DNA of 64,000 nt from Miscanthus floridulus (GCF_019320115.1 NC_089598.1:26150657-26214656); one strand, 5' to 3'. Numbered from the stretch's first letter, positions 31,210 to 43,015 are shown. Made by a program: numbers and translations. Notes: a model not told the origin generated them from the sequence alone.

Positions 31210-31995
31210 TGGGCTACTTCGCTTAGGTGTCAAAATCAGCTTTGGTAAATAGTTGCTAACACCCAGGGATGGCCAAAAGCTATAGTTTTTTTTTTCCAAT
31301 CTCTGCTTCGTGGTTACCACTTAGCAAGAGTAAAAGTTGCAAACGATTTTTAAAATAACAAGAATCTCATGAGTTGGATGATGTGCATTAGCTGATAACA
31401 TCAAACATATAAAATAATGTGCACCACAAATCACTAAAGTGTTTGTAGTCCAATGGTTTTTCTACCACTGTCTGGCTTGTAACCTGCGCTACAAGGGCTC
31501 GCTCGTAGTTGCATCGTGTAATTCTATCCTCCTAATAAAACAAATGTCAAGGCATCGTAGTTGCTCATTCGGCCAAGCCGGCTCGGCAGCGTCCAGCACA
31601 GGGAGGCGCAGCAGGGTGCAGCAAGGCAGGCTGGCTTGGCTGTCCGGCCGATCGGCCAAGGAGATCCAGCGGCAGGAGCCAGCCAAAGGGGGGCCCACGG
31701 CTTCCAGCCGGCCTGGCTGGCCTTGTGACCGGCATGTGGCCAGCTGGCCTGGCTGCTTGGTCGGCTGACCAGGCCGCTTAGCATGGGGGCGCAGCCCAGC
31801 CAAGCGCATGCATGGAAGAGGGAGGCCGGCCTAGCCCGATTGAGGACTGGCCATGTCGGTTCATGTCTCTGGATCTTTAATCGTCGACAACATCCATTGA
31901 TTGTAGATTATGTCATTCTGGTTTTAATGTTTCATGCTCCATGGATCTCCTCTTGCCATTTCCACTAGTCAATATAGGGTCTTTACTAGTAATTT
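31210..31995. other. Unassigned region with a GC-rich GGCTGGCC-type island
   Basis: Mostly unremarkable DNA. At 31560-31830 a GC-rich island is packed with GGCTGGC/GCCAGCC and GGCCGATCGGCC words in both orientations. ORFs on both strands across it are composition artefacts. It may be part of an LTR of the gypsy relic that follows, but I could not find a matching copy. Confidence 0.4.
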
Positions 31996-32940
31996 ATGGC
32001 AAGCAATATTGAAATTAATGAGGATCCAACTAAATTTCAGCCGTGGCTATCACCCATCAATCAGATGGTCAAGCTGAGAGAGTCCATCAATGCCTATGCA
32101 TGTGTTTTTGTCAAGCCACCAAATTGTTCTATTAGGACAGTCCCAATGAAAAAAACTAGTAGTTTCTATAACATAGGATACCGCATCAAAAAAGTACTGC
32201 TTTCCAAGTTTCAACCCATGGTTTCTATGAGTAATAATTATTTTCTCTTTCTCTCTCCCAACTGTATCTTCTTCCTCCAATGGGAGTGCGGCACGAGTCC
32301 GCTAGAAACTGGTGGTTTCTCCCCAATGGCGATTTTATGGTTTCTTGGTGCATTGGGTCGAGAGAAGACCTGATTTCTTCATGAGGAAACCATTTCTAGG
32401 ATTTTTGCTCTCTTTCTTCATTAATTACGTTGCCATGTCAGCGTTTTGCCTACGTGGCAAATCATTTAATGAGGATAGAAACCATCATCAATACACCATT
32501 GGGACTGCCCTTAGTTCTCTTTGACAGATTGGTGGTACAACACATGCTTCCATACATCACTCAACATGACTCCATTTCAAGCACTCTATAGTTATCCTCC
32601 TTCTATGGTGGCCGAAGTTGTCCTGTCGGACTGCCCATATGACATGCTCGTCAAATTCTACATAAAAAGCAGCTGGATCAACAACTCACCAAATAGAATC
32701 TCCACAAAGCTCAATAATCCAGAATCAAGCTTCAAGCTAAACAACTCAACACTTGCGATCATGGTCTACCTAAAGCTCCAACCATATCTCTACACTTCAC
32801 TTAGCATTCATAAACATTGAAACCTCCACTCCAAGTACTACAGCCCCTTTTGCATTTGGACTGGATTGGCAAAGTGGCATATAAATTACAAAATACTACT
32901 GCCAGAGGGCTATCAACTTCACCATGTCTTATATTCCTTG
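31996..32940 (+). pseudogene. Ty3/gypsy integrase C-terminal relic
   Basis: After a one-base shift near 32060, the integrase motif SDGQAERVHQCL appears (the family pattern is YHPQTDGQTERVN). After the MITE, WYNTCFHTSLNMTPFQALYS and YPPSMVAEVVL continue the integrase C-terminus. From about 32775 KLQPYLYTS and NLHSKYYSPF mark the region before a chromodomain. It is truncated at 32940, where Sirevirus C inserted. Several frameshifts and stops show it is ancient. No LTRs of this element were found. Confidence 0.8.
32135..32510. mobile_element. Tourist/PIF-Harbinger-like MITE (376 bp)
   Basis: Inverted ends GGACAGTCCCAATG and GGGCAGTCCCAATG are flanked by TTA at 32132-32134 and 32511-32513, the 3-bp target of PIF/Harbinger elements. 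Three GGTTTCT/AGAAACC words lie in the interior. It splits the gypsy integrase relic precisely between its catalytic-end and C-terminal motifs. The TTA could in principle belong to another superfamily. Confidence 0.78.
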
Positions 32941-34215
32941 TGTAGGATCTTTGGTTGGTCTAGAGAGAGGTGAATAGGCCTATCAAAACAAACACTCAAA
33001 CTTTTATCAAATTCACCCTGCGGCACTGTCGCTCTGGAGGGCGGCACTGCCGGAACAGAACAACGGCACTGCCGCACCTGCAGACAACTTCGAATCGCAG
33101 TTCAAAATTCGTGAACGAAAACTTAGATTAGAGAAATTTCCTAGCTTACTGCAGGTGTGACAATCACAGATCAAGAGCTAGAAGTGGTAGGAACACCACA
33201 CACAAGTAGATCGACTAGAAACCCTAGAAATCACCTCAACCATAATATGTCATGCAAGTAATGTAAATCAAGCACAAGTGACACAATAATTTATCTCGTG
33301 GTTTGACTCGCCACCAAGGCTTGCCTACCTCCACGTTGTTGAGGTTAGCCACTAAGGCTTAGGGCTTTCCAACCCTTCCTTATTCTCAAATCAAGAGACT
33401 TAACTCTTAAGATGAGGAGTGAGTTTACTAACTTCAAGAGATGGTTACAAACCTCCCGGGGCTGCCACACAAGTTGGAAAGCTCCACGGGCGATGCTCTA
33501 GCCGGCTAGGAGCCAAGCTCCAAGAGTAACAAACACAACTGCTGGCCAAAGCGTGAACCAAGTGCTCTTTAGAGTTGGGGGATCAATGGAGCTGCTGTCT
33601 AATCAAGTTTTGGACCCTTTTTCCTCAAGGATTGATGGAGAAATCAATGGATTTGCTTGGGGGCTTGAGGTCAACAATGGAGGGAGAGAGAAAGAGTTCC
33701 TGCTCTGTTTTGGGCGTGCTGAAGTGAGGAAGAAGAGCCAGAGAGCCGTTGGGGAGGAAGGGGAAGGGTATAAATACCCCCAGCCCCCAACGGTCACTTA
33801 AGTCATGGCAGTGTCGCTGCTCAAGTGCGGCAGTGCCGCACTGCGGCAGTGCCTCTCTTCAAGTGCGGCAGTGCCACACCACGCAAGACAGCAAGGGTAA
33901 GAGTGAAGTGTAGACTATCTTGGCTGTGAATCTGAGGATGCATGTGTATATTTGAGCACTTAGTAGCACATATTAGCTTAAGCATTGTGTCCCCCTTTAT
34001 AGTATGGCTTTTCCAATACTTAAATTCAAAATATAAAAGAATTTAAATCTCCTTTGAGTTTGAAGCCATCTACATTTGTAATTGGGGGCTCCTCCATTTC
34101 ATGTAGCATCCTCGAATATAAATTCCCTGCTTGTCATCTCGATAAACCTCATTAGTTCTCTAACTGCATGGTCATTATCACCAAAACCCATAATTAGGGC
34201 TTGATTGCACTTTCA
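32941..34215 (-). repeat. 3' LTR of Sirevirus C (1275 bp)
   Basis: Plus strand TGTAGGATCTTTGG to GATTGCACTTTCA. Its left edge (AGAGAGGTGAATAGGCC) and the GCCGGCTAGG...CCAAGAGTAAC block (33491-33530) resemble LTR B. It carries GCGGCACTGCCGC-type palindromes at 33021-33080 and 33806-33880. A palindromic GGGTATAAATACCC (33766-33779) corresponds to the TATA region. Confidence 0.85.
33806..33880. repeat. GCGGCAGTGCCGC palindromes next to the TATA-like site of LTR C
   Basis: Several copies, including TGCGGCAGTGCCGCA (33826-33840) with perfect 6-bp arms, stand 30-100 bp upstream, in element orientation, of the TATA-like palindrome at 33766-33779. Same position as in elements A and B, different sequence. 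Confidence 0.8.
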
Positions 34216-34229
34216 ATTTACCCCTTTTT
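34216..34229 (-). promoter_or_regulatory. Polypurine tract of element C
   Basis: Minus-strand AAAAAGGGGTAAAT abuts the LTR. Additional GGGGGAG blocks on the minus strand occur near 34311 and 34393. The 34230-34847 interval is otherwise non-coding 3' untranslated sequence. Confidence 0.75.
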
Positions 34230-34847
34230 AGTGATTGATGACAATCCAATTAGATCTTACAAAAGATATAAAATAAATACTGAGATTTTTGAGCCATGGG
34301 TGTAGAGCCTCCCCCTAAATGTGTGAATAGAGAATTGAATTCTCAAATTGGCATAAGAAGCCAAGATTCATATTTTAGTGAAAGCGATGGGGCTCCCCCT
34401 GCATCCATGCTCCTGTGGGGTGCTGCATACCATGTTAGGTATGTAAAATGTGATGTAAATGATAGTTTATGCACAACATGGTTTGCTATTGCAGCTAGGT
34501 GTGGCACTGCCGCACTTGCTGTAATAGCACAGATCAGAACAGATACCACACAACATGTGATACATAAAAAGATATACATTCTAGCACAATTATATCACAA
34601 ACGACAGCATAGATTAATATATGTCCATATCCCATACATATATAAAGTACTTAAGTAGCATTATTATATAAATAGAGTTTCTAATGGACTCTCAAACTCT
34701 CACTTAATGAAGACTACTCTAAATAGATACGGACATAACTCTAGCTGCAACAACCTCCATGGCATCGAAAAAGTTGTTGACCCCTCTAATTTTCTCCTCC
34801 TTTGGCATAAAGCACCAAAAAAAGAAGAAAAGAAGAAAGACCAACAC

Positions 34848-36444
34848 TCACTCATCATCCTCTTGGATGGTGTCCCAATCAACATCATCCCCATCGTCGT
34901 TGTTGGAGGAGGAAGACACCGCCGCCCTCCCTTGGTGATGAGTGGTCGAAGTGTGGCGCTCACGCCTGGTGCTCCTCCTCACGGACTCCAAGGTGGTCCT
35001 CAAACTTGTGTGAGAATCAAGCTCTGGCTGCTCCTGCTCCTCCTCCTCCTCCTCCTCCTCCTCTGAATCTATCTCAGAAAGACTAGGGAGGTCATCAAAC
35101 TAGTCCTGCACACCCTCTAGCCTCCCGGTTGGCTTCACGGTTCTCCAACCAGTCCTGATATGCGTCCTCGCTGCATAAGTGCATGTGGTGAAGATGGCCT
35201 TGATCCACTTCCCAAATTTTTTCATCTTCTTTTCCTTGCAAGGCCTAGAGCGGGATGACTCAGTCACGTCCTCAATTGATGGAGAGCATCTCACTGCCCT
35301 GCTAGCACCTACCCCTTAGGTCTTCTCAATTTTGTAGACAGTGTGAAGACCATCTTTCTCAAATCTATAGCTAGAGACCCTCTCAATCATAAACATGAGA
35401 TAGGGGGCATAGGGTATCCCCTTTCTCCCATCCTCCATTGCGTTCCTCAGCTCACGCCACATGAAGTGAGGGACATTAAACCTATCACCTCTAGGAGCAA
35501 ATCTAGCAAACACATTCCTCACATATCCATTAAGATTAGAAGCTGCTCCATCCTTGGGATTGATAGTGTGCCTGATCAAATTGTTCAGAATGTAATAGTA
35601 GCTCTTTAGGCCACTAACCTTCCCGTCTGCACTTCTCCTGTCAATCCACATATAGGAAATATCACAGATCTCAGCTCTAGCCTCATCATGAATATAAGTG
35701 AAGCTCCGCTCCTCCTCTACAAAACCAAGGATCCGACTAAAAGTCACAAAATCAACTCTATAATGCCATCCCTCAGTCATCCAGTGAATCTCATCAGTGT
35801 AGATGCTATAGAAGAAAGTAGCATGGAACTGGCTAGCACTTCCTCATTCCAATTATATATGAAGCTCATAATATCAGTGAGGCCAAACAACTCACAAGCC
35901 TTGATGACCTTATTGAATTCTGGCTCATTCTTTGCCTTCATCTCCTCCCAATCAACATACTGCATCTTCGCAACCTTGGATTTCTTGGAGTTGAAGTTTA
36001 TAGATGCATAGAAGTTGGAATGAAACTCATTCCAAAACATGTAGCCTATCTCCAAATCCTTTGGGTGCTCATAGGGATTGTTCTCACGTGCTTCCTCCAT
36101 CATCTTCAACTTTCCTGCATAGTTGAGCACAGGATGAGCACGTGTGTCAATAGGACGCCTCATGACTACATCCTTAGAATACTCTCTAATGTAGTTCCTG
36201 TCAAATTCCTCAAGATGAGGTGGAGTATCTGGGCAAGCACCTGGAGGCATAGTGTGGCCAGCCCTCTCTAAGTTATACTCATCCTAGATCATCTAATCTC
36301 TCCTCCCCTATCTCTGGCAACATCCCTGCCTACTGCACTGCTGCCCTCTATGGTCCTACTAGGACCACGACGAGGCATCTGGTTATCCCGAGGCCCTATC
36401 ATCTTCCTCTTCCCCCTCCGGTCATCATCACCTCCGGAGGCCAT
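34848..36444 (-). pseudogene. Env-like ORF of Sirevirus C, several times broken
   Basis: An ATG at 36444 starts a basic segment (DDDRRGKRK) that stops near 36290. The body resumes as 36250-35830, with FWNEFHSNFYASI and ACELFGLTDIMSF. A frame change near 35830 leads to 35780-35316, with TEGWHYRVDFVTFSRILGF and PYAPYLMFMIERVS. Then come a Lys-rich block (KEKKMKKFGKW) and an acidic tail that includes a run of Glu from a CTC microsatellite (35038-35064). The order (basic start, conserved core, Lys-rich block, acidic tail) is the same as in the A copy. No membrane helix or signal peptide stands out. In this copy a Gln precedes FHATF where A has its TAG. Confidence 0.78.
35038..35064. repeat. CTC trinucleotide microsatellite
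   Basis: A run of CTC units codes, on the minus strand, for the poly-Glu part of the env-like acidic tail of element C. Confidence 0.85.
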
Positions 36445-37566
36445 CTACGCAAAAACATAGACCAAAATGAGAAACTGTACAAATGGAGAGTAGGAGTTAC
36501 CCTATAAAGCAAGTTAAGTAATCAACAAGAGTCAATGTGCAAGCGAGAGATGCAGCTGATGAGGTGCTGCCCCCAGATGTGCGGCACTATCGTACCTAGA
36601 AGCGGCACTGTCGTACCAGTTGTTTCACTAAGACTGCACTTTGCATCTTCTTATCTACTAAACTTACTTCATAATTTAACTCCTAGCCCACTATACAATC
36701 TCAGAAAACATATGCATGTCTATGTCATCGATTCATTTAGATATGATTGAGAGAAAGCCAAGTAATCATGAATCTTAGCATTGGGTGCTGAGTGAAATAG
36801 ATAAAGTGAGTCAACCATCGAACCAGGAGTGTAGCATTATCATCTTTGCCACACAGGTGCGGCACTGCCACAGTAGTTAGTTTGGTTCCAAAGTTGAATC
36901 ACAATTTCTACTTGAATCAATCCTTAATACACCATCCAAACTACTATATACCTTTCAATCAACCATCCAAGACAACTAGAATCGTCACATTGCATAGATC
37001 AGGAAGGATTTAGGGTTTCACCTTGATTCACGTAGATTGAGGAGGAAAGAGATGAATTGGATCTATCCATGAGCTAGGGCTGCTGCTGATGACAACGTAG
37101 AAGAACAACAGCGGGCCACGGCAATGCTGGAGGTGGCAGCGCGGCTGGACAAAGCAGCGGCAACGGCGTGACTACGTGCGTGAGAGGGAGAGAAATGGAG
37201 GGAGAGAGAGGCGGCGACTACATGTGAGAATGAGGTGAGAGTTACCCTGGGGCCAGGTGAAATAAGAAGAGTAAATGGGCCCCCCATGGTAACTGTTGTC
37301 ATGGGCTAAATTTTGATTAAAATTCAAAGTGCGGCACTGTCGCACTTCCCAGAACAGCAAGATTTAGCTACTAACTAAATAGCTATATACATATAGGATA
37401 TGGACACATATCTCAAGCACACTATGATTAGTAGCAATTAATCAATACAAACAATGATCATAATGCACTTGTTTCTTATGATAAATCATTTTGAAGCACA
37501 ATATTTAAACCTTTCTAATTTATTTCTCCTATCCATGCTAGTTCATCAATCAAGGTGTGCTATAGT
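36445..37566 (-). other. Pol-env spacer of element C with family palindromes
   Basis: About 1.1 kb without a gene. GCGGCACTNTCG-type dyads occur at 36578-36622, 36858-36874 and 37328-37350. The segment 37063-37250 is GC-rich and open on the minus strand (Ala/Ser-rich), with no recognisable protein. Length and layout parallel the A spacer at 847-1863. Confidence 0.65.
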
Positions 37567-38453
37567 TCAAACCACGTTATAAGAATCAAGTATATTTAGC
37601 TCACTATGCAAAGCATAAAACCTTGACTCATCAAGAGGCTTAGTGAAGATATCGGCTAGTTGCTTTTCGGTGCTCACATGGCGAATTTTGATATCTCCTT
37701 TGGCTTCATGGTCATTCAAGAAATGATGTCGGATGTCTATGTACTTAGTTCTTGAGTGGCTTATGAGATTGTTGGCTAACTTTATGGCACTTTCATTATC
37801 ACAAAAGAGTGGGATTTTAGTGAAATGACATCTGAAATCTTGAAGGGTTTGCCTCATCCAAAGTAGTTGAGCACAATATGCACCGACTGCAACATACTCG
37901 GCCTCGACGGTGGAAAGGGCTACACAATTTTGCTTTTTAGAACTTCAAGACACTAGGGACCATCCAAGCAATTGACATGTCCCTGAAGTGCCTTTTCGAT
38001 CTCCTTTGCAACCGGCATAATCGAAATCTGAATACCCAAGTAGATCAAACTTAGAGCCCTTAGGATACCAGAAGCCAAGGTTAGGAGAGTGTACTAAATA
38101 TCTCAAGATTCTCTTAACGGCCACTAAGTGGCACTTTTTTGGGGGTAGCTTGAAATCTAGCACACATGCACACACTAAGCATAATATCGGGTCTAGATGC
38201 GCACAAATAAAGTAGAGAGCCAATCATGGAGTGATATACCTTAGTATCCACGACTTTCCCTTCATCATTGAGATCTAGATGTCCATTGGTTGGCATGGGA
38301 GTTTTGATAGGCTTGGCATTCACCATGTCAAACTTCTTGAGTATATCATGGGTGTACTTCATTTGGCTAATGAAAGTTCAATCCTTCACTTGCTTGATTT
38401 GAAATCCAAGGAAGAACTTTAATTCACCCATCATTGACATCTCAAATCTCTTA
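37567..38453 (-). pseudogene. Copia RT end and RNase H of Sirevirus C
   Basis: From 38453 the minus strand gives ELKFFLGFQIKQ, then KTPMPTNGHLDL, YHSMIGSLLYLCASRPDIM, DYAGCKGDR, CDNESAIKLA and FTKPLDESRF to a stop at 37567. It aligns along its length with 1-846. Damage: an internal stop soon after FQIKQVKD, a frameshift near 38150, and a TGG to TGA change at about 37945 (VS-stop-SSKKQN). N2 inserted at its upstream edge. Confidence 0.88.
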
Positions 38454-38458
38454 GTTAT

Positions 38459-38856
38459 TGTGGGGGATATACCCCTAGGTACCACAAGATGGTACATGGG
38501 CTGCACCATCCGAGGTGGCCCGGCCCGTAAGATCAAGGCGTACACATCAAGATTACAAGTTGTACTAGATATTGTAATAGTACCAAATTGGATACTTTAC
38601 TTGTAACCTTGTCTCTTCGGAGTATATAAGGAGAGACAAGGGTCCCCTAGAGGATAGGACAATCTATATACATCCAACTACAATACACCAAAGACAGGAT
38701 GTAGGGTATTACGTCGACCAGACGACCTGAACCTATCTAAATCGCTGTCTCTGTGCCTTGTGTCACCATCTGGTTCCTGATTACAAGCACCGTCTACCGA
38801 TAATCTACCACCACAGGCACCCCCCTCGGTGGACTGCCGACCATATTTCATCGACA
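38459..38856 (+). repeat. 5' LTR of N2
   Basis: TGTGGGGGATATACCCC to TTTCATCGACA, with TATATAAG at 38623-38630. The base after it starts TGGCAAGTCAC, a poor match to the N1 primer site. Confidence 0.92.
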
Positions 38857-40466
38857 GTGGCAAGTCACAAACAAGTACCCTTGCCATATGGGTGGTTTCC
38901 CTTATCAGTGATGGAAGAATCATCATGGATCATCACGCACATCAAGCGGCACCGCAACATGATTCCGTCCCGACGGCGGACTCTGCGGCAGATAAGAATT
39001 AGAAGACGAGTTCACCTGGAGGCTAGCAACGAGGCCGCGGAGTCATGCAGATCACCACGTCAATGGTGCCCTGTCTCCACGAGACGGCGAGATCCGATTT
39101 AAAGCCCAAGTATCATAATCAGAGCACAAGTCAAACTACAACGCCGTCTCCATCTCCAACACGGCAGTCAAGGTTTCGTTGATCAAGACTTTCCTCTTAT
39201 TACAAGCAAATAGGAAGCAAGCAGGGCCAAGGCATCTATGGATATATGCATGCATCGTATACGGGTATATGCATGTGAACGTCATGGCCATGCAAGCAAA
39301 CAAGGAGCCACCGTGCTATGTTACAGAACCATGCAATCAAGGAAGCATATATGTGGTACAGGGCCATGCATCAATGGAGTGCGTATACATGTATATGTCA
39401 CCGTTTCTTGCATAGCATCTGATATTTCGAACAAGCCAGCAAGCTAGATCATCATGCAAGCCAAGTCAATCAATCTGTACATGCCTCACGTACATACGAG
39501 AAGACATGCAAGCCAAACCAAGATACGACAGATCAACTTGCATATACATACATCACGTGTAGGCTTTACGTACTTGCATCTACACCGCCATGCAAGCTAC
39601 CAAGACTTGCCTGTACACATGCATCCACGTATGGGGAAGGAAGGCTATGCGTGTTAATGAAGTAGATCGACGGCATGTCTTCGTACGTGGACCGACACCA
39701 CCAATCTCCGACCACATCGACCATAGACCACGCCAACCACGTCTTGAGTGTCTCCGCTGAGCTCCGACTACATCGACCACTAGACCACATCGCAATGATG
39801 ATCGCCACGAAGAATGGCGCTACGACAACCGTGACCATAGTCATGATGACAGGTCAAAAAGCTTGAGGACCGGACAACTTCATCGCCACCGACCAGATTT
39901 CTATCAAAGATAAGTACACTTCTAATATTTATATTTAACATAATTTTCATTACGACGTTTCTCCACAACGTCCTGGTCATGATTATTCTTCAAATAGCAT
40001 TTGTCCATGTATACCATCTTAAATATAACATACAGTTATACTTAATGCAAATCCTCGACCAGTCACGTTGACGCTCGATGCCTCCAAAGATGGCCCTGTC
40101 TCCGGCTCCTCCCTACACATGCACGAGCGTCTGCCCTCTGCGTTATGGGTGGTCGGCAGTGGCTCCTTAGCGATGCTTTGTTCTTCCTACACGTGCATGG
40201 GCTCCATGCCCCGCGTTATGGTTAACGGGCTAACTAGGGCTGGAGACTTAGCTACATACTAACTGGTCGGACGGTTTATATTAAGTATAAACACAAACTT
40301 CATATTAACACTGATGTTTACAAAGCACCAACTGCTTTATCACATCATGCTCATTTGCAAATGACTGCTGATCGTATTTTCTTCACCGTCGATTTTTTCT
40401 CCATAATTTATTATTTTGTACATCATGTACTACCATTCTACATATTTATCTATAGGAATTTCAAGC

Positions 40467-40760
40467 TATGCTCGGGGACTTCGTCGCTCGCCTCTCGACC
40501 TACGCTCGGGGACTGCCTTGATCACTCTCCGACCACAACTCAGGGACTTCATCGCTCGCTCCTCGACCTGTGCTCGGGGACTGCCTCGATCACTCTCCGA
40601 CCATGGCTCGGGGACTTCATCGCTTGCTCCTTGACCTATGCTCGGAGACTGCCTCGACTGCTCTCCGACCATGGCTCGGGGACTTCGTCGCTCGCTCCTC
40701 GACCTATGCTCGGGGACTACCTCGACCACTCTCCGACCACGGCTCAGGGACTTTGCGTCT
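40467..40760 (+). repeat. 68-bp minisatellite in N2
   Basis: Roughly four units, each holding two CTCGGGGACT cores: one followed by TCGTCGCTCGC, the other by GCCTCGACCACTCTCCGACC. The core is shared with the N1 array, but the unit is different. Long ORFs here on both strands are artefacts of the repeat. Confidence 0.87.
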
Positions 40761-41286
40761 CGACTACATGTGACTGGCAACTCGCATACAGTTGGGATAT
40801 TTTTTTCTCACTTGGACCTTGCTACAAGGCTCATACCTCGCCTTCCAGCAAGCTCGGGGACTACATCGGTACGATGCACCTGCCGGTGCATCTCGTATCG
40901 CCTGTACGACGATTGGATTCTTAACTTAACTGGGAATTCTTTTTAGACCCTGGCACCATGTGCCTACATCACCTACTACCAGGCTCGGGGACTAAGTGGG
41001 CACACTTCACCTTGCGGTGAATGTGTTTGTTTTTCGACCCCTACGCCTCTAATGATCAAGGATGCTACGCTTCAAGATGCACTTACATTTCTTTTCAGAA
41101 ATATAAGTGGGCACACTTCCCAGGATGGAAATCTTTTTCTTTCTTCTTAAGAGCACCATACATTCTTCAGACAACCTCCTTCTCCGGCGACAACGGTGGT
41201 TGGAGATGTCAAGAACTCAAGCCTCACTGTTCAAAGAAGGTTGAAACGGCGTGTCGCATCAGAATACATGGCGCTCGGGGACTAGC

Positions 41287-41684
41287 TATGGGGGATATAC
41301 CCCGGGTACCACAAGATGGTACATGGGCCGCACCATCCGAGGTGGCCCGGCCCGTAAGATCAAGGCGTACACATCAAGATTATAAGTTGTACTAGATATT
41401 GTAATAGTACCAAATTGGATACTTTACTTGTAACCTTGTCTCTTCGGAGTATATAAGGAGAGACAAGGGTCCCCTAGAGGACAGGTTAATATGTATACAT
41501 CTCAGTACAATACACCAAAGACACAGGACGTAGGGTATTACGTCGACCAGATGACCGGAACCTGTTTAAATCGCTGTCTCTGCGCCTTATGTCACCATCT
41601 GGTTCCTGATTACACGCACCGTCTACCGACAATCTACCCCCACGGGCACCCCCTCGGTGGACTGCCGACCATATTTCGTCGATA
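41287..41684 (+). repeat. 3' LTR of N2
   Basis: TATGGGGGATATACCCC to TTCGTCGATA; both terminal dinucleotides have mutated from TG/CA. TATATAAG at 41450-41457. It is preceded by GGCTCGGGGACTAGC, the PPT-like motif of this family. Confidence 0.92.
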
Positions 41685-41689
41685 GTTAT

Positions 41690-42350
41690 GATCCTACTAA
41701 ATTCCTCACAAAAAGAATGATAGTACTACCAAATATTATGTCATCAACATATATTTGGCACACAAATATATCTTTGCCAACTTTATGAGTGAAAAGGGTA
41801 GGATCAACTTTGCCTATTTCAAAGCCTTGTTTAAGCAAGAATTCCTTAAAGCATTCATACCATGCTCTTGGTGCTTACTTAAGACCATAGAGCGCCGTTT
41901 GGAGTTTGTAGATATGGTTGGGAAACTTGTGATCTTCAAAGTCTAGTGGTTGCTCAATATAGATAAGTTCTTGAATAGGGCCATTGAGAAATGCACTCTT
42001 CACATCCATTTGATATAGCTTGAAGTTGTGATGAGCGGCATAGGCTAGAAGCATTCAAATTGCTTCAAGTCTTGCCATCGGTGCATATGTTTCTTCAAAG
42101 TCCAAGCCCTCTACTTGAGTGAAACCTTGAGCAACCAACCTTGCCTTGTTCCTTGTCACCACTCCATTCTTATCTTGCTTGTTGCAGAAGACCCACTTGG
42201 TGCCAATGACATTAGTATTAGGTTATTCCACCAAAGTCCACACTTGGTTTTTTTCAAAGTTATTGAACTCTTCTTGCATGGACATCATCCAATCCGGGTC
42301 TCCAAGTGCTTGTTCTACCTTAATAGGCTCCAAAGAGGAAACAAACGATT
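41690..42350 (-). pseudogene. Copia reverse transcriptase, N-terminal part, of Sirevirus C
   Basis: The minus strand shows [56 protein letters not shown] and the catalytic YVDDIIFGST near 41720. Stops occur inside, and the frame shifts just before N2. The polymerase continues at 38453 on the far side of N2. RT copies element RNA into DNA; this copy is dead. Confidence 0.87.
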
Positions 42351-43015
42351 AATATTGGTAAAAGTTTGCTAAATGCGAATGAGTTGTTACCCCCTTTCGA
42401 AGACTCCCAAGGATGTTATCTACGGGGTGATCCCGTTGTATTGTTTGCCTGAGCCTTGGATGCTCAATGGCCTCTTGTTCATCTTCTGAATCTTTATCAT
42501 CATCTTGCTCAAATATGGGTTGTAGGTTTTGTCCAAGAGCTAGAGTCAAATCAACTGCTGCTGACTGTGTAGGTGCGGCACTGCCGCCCTCAAGTGCAGC
42601 ACTGCCGCGCTCTAGAGTTGCAGCAGGTGTTTGCTATAGTGTAGCATCAGGTACATTAGTGGAAATTGGTATAGTAGCAGCTTGAGGAACCTACACTTCA
42701 GTGGCTTTATCTTCTTGTGGTCTAATATCACCAATTGCTAATTGCTTGATTGCTTCACATGGTGGATCCTCCTTTCCTACAACACTTGAATCAACTTGCT
42801 CTACTTGAGAGCCATTAGATTCATCAAATGTCACGTCTACCGCAATCTCAACTCTTTCGGAGGTTTTGTTGAAGAGACAGTAGACATGCTCATTTGATCC
42901 ATAACCAAGAAGAAAATCTTCATCAACTTTAGGTGCAAACTTAGAGATTTTGGGTTTCTTGTTAAGTATGAAATACTTGCACCCAAACACTCTAAAGTAT
43001 GACACCTTAGGCTTG
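42350..43015 (-). pseudogene. Integrase C-terminus and pol linker of Sirevirus C
   Basis: KPKVSYFRVFGCKYFILNK and LLGYGSNEHVYCLFNKTSER mark the end of copia integrase. They are followed by an acidic linker (QDDDKDSEDEQE) before RT. Two family palindromes (GCGGCACTGCCGCC, GCAGCACTGCCGCG; 42570-42612) lie in the linker. The chromovirus at 43021 cuts it from the rest of integrase at 57970. Confidence 0.85.

Larger units (their letters stand above)
38459..41684 (+). mobile_element. Non-autonomous LTR retrotransposon N2 (3226 bp)
   Basis: Two 398-bp LTRs (38459-38856, 41287-41684) are flanked by perfect GTTAT duplications (38454-38458, 41685-41689), inserted in the reverse transcriptase of Sirevirus C. 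The interior has no gag or pol domain. It contains a ~230-bp block (about 40060-40290) shared with N1 (about 24995-25225), a 68-bp minisatellite (40467-40760) and the GCTCGGGGACTAAGTGGGC phrase (40983) also found twice in N1. The LTRs differ at about 30 positions by my count (7-8%), so the insertion is old. The 3' LTR ends GATA instead of GACA. Confidence 0.92.

Noticed and set aside
40355..40924. 189-codon ORF in N2
   Set aside because: Same reason: translation of a 68-bp tandem repeat with no start context or homology.
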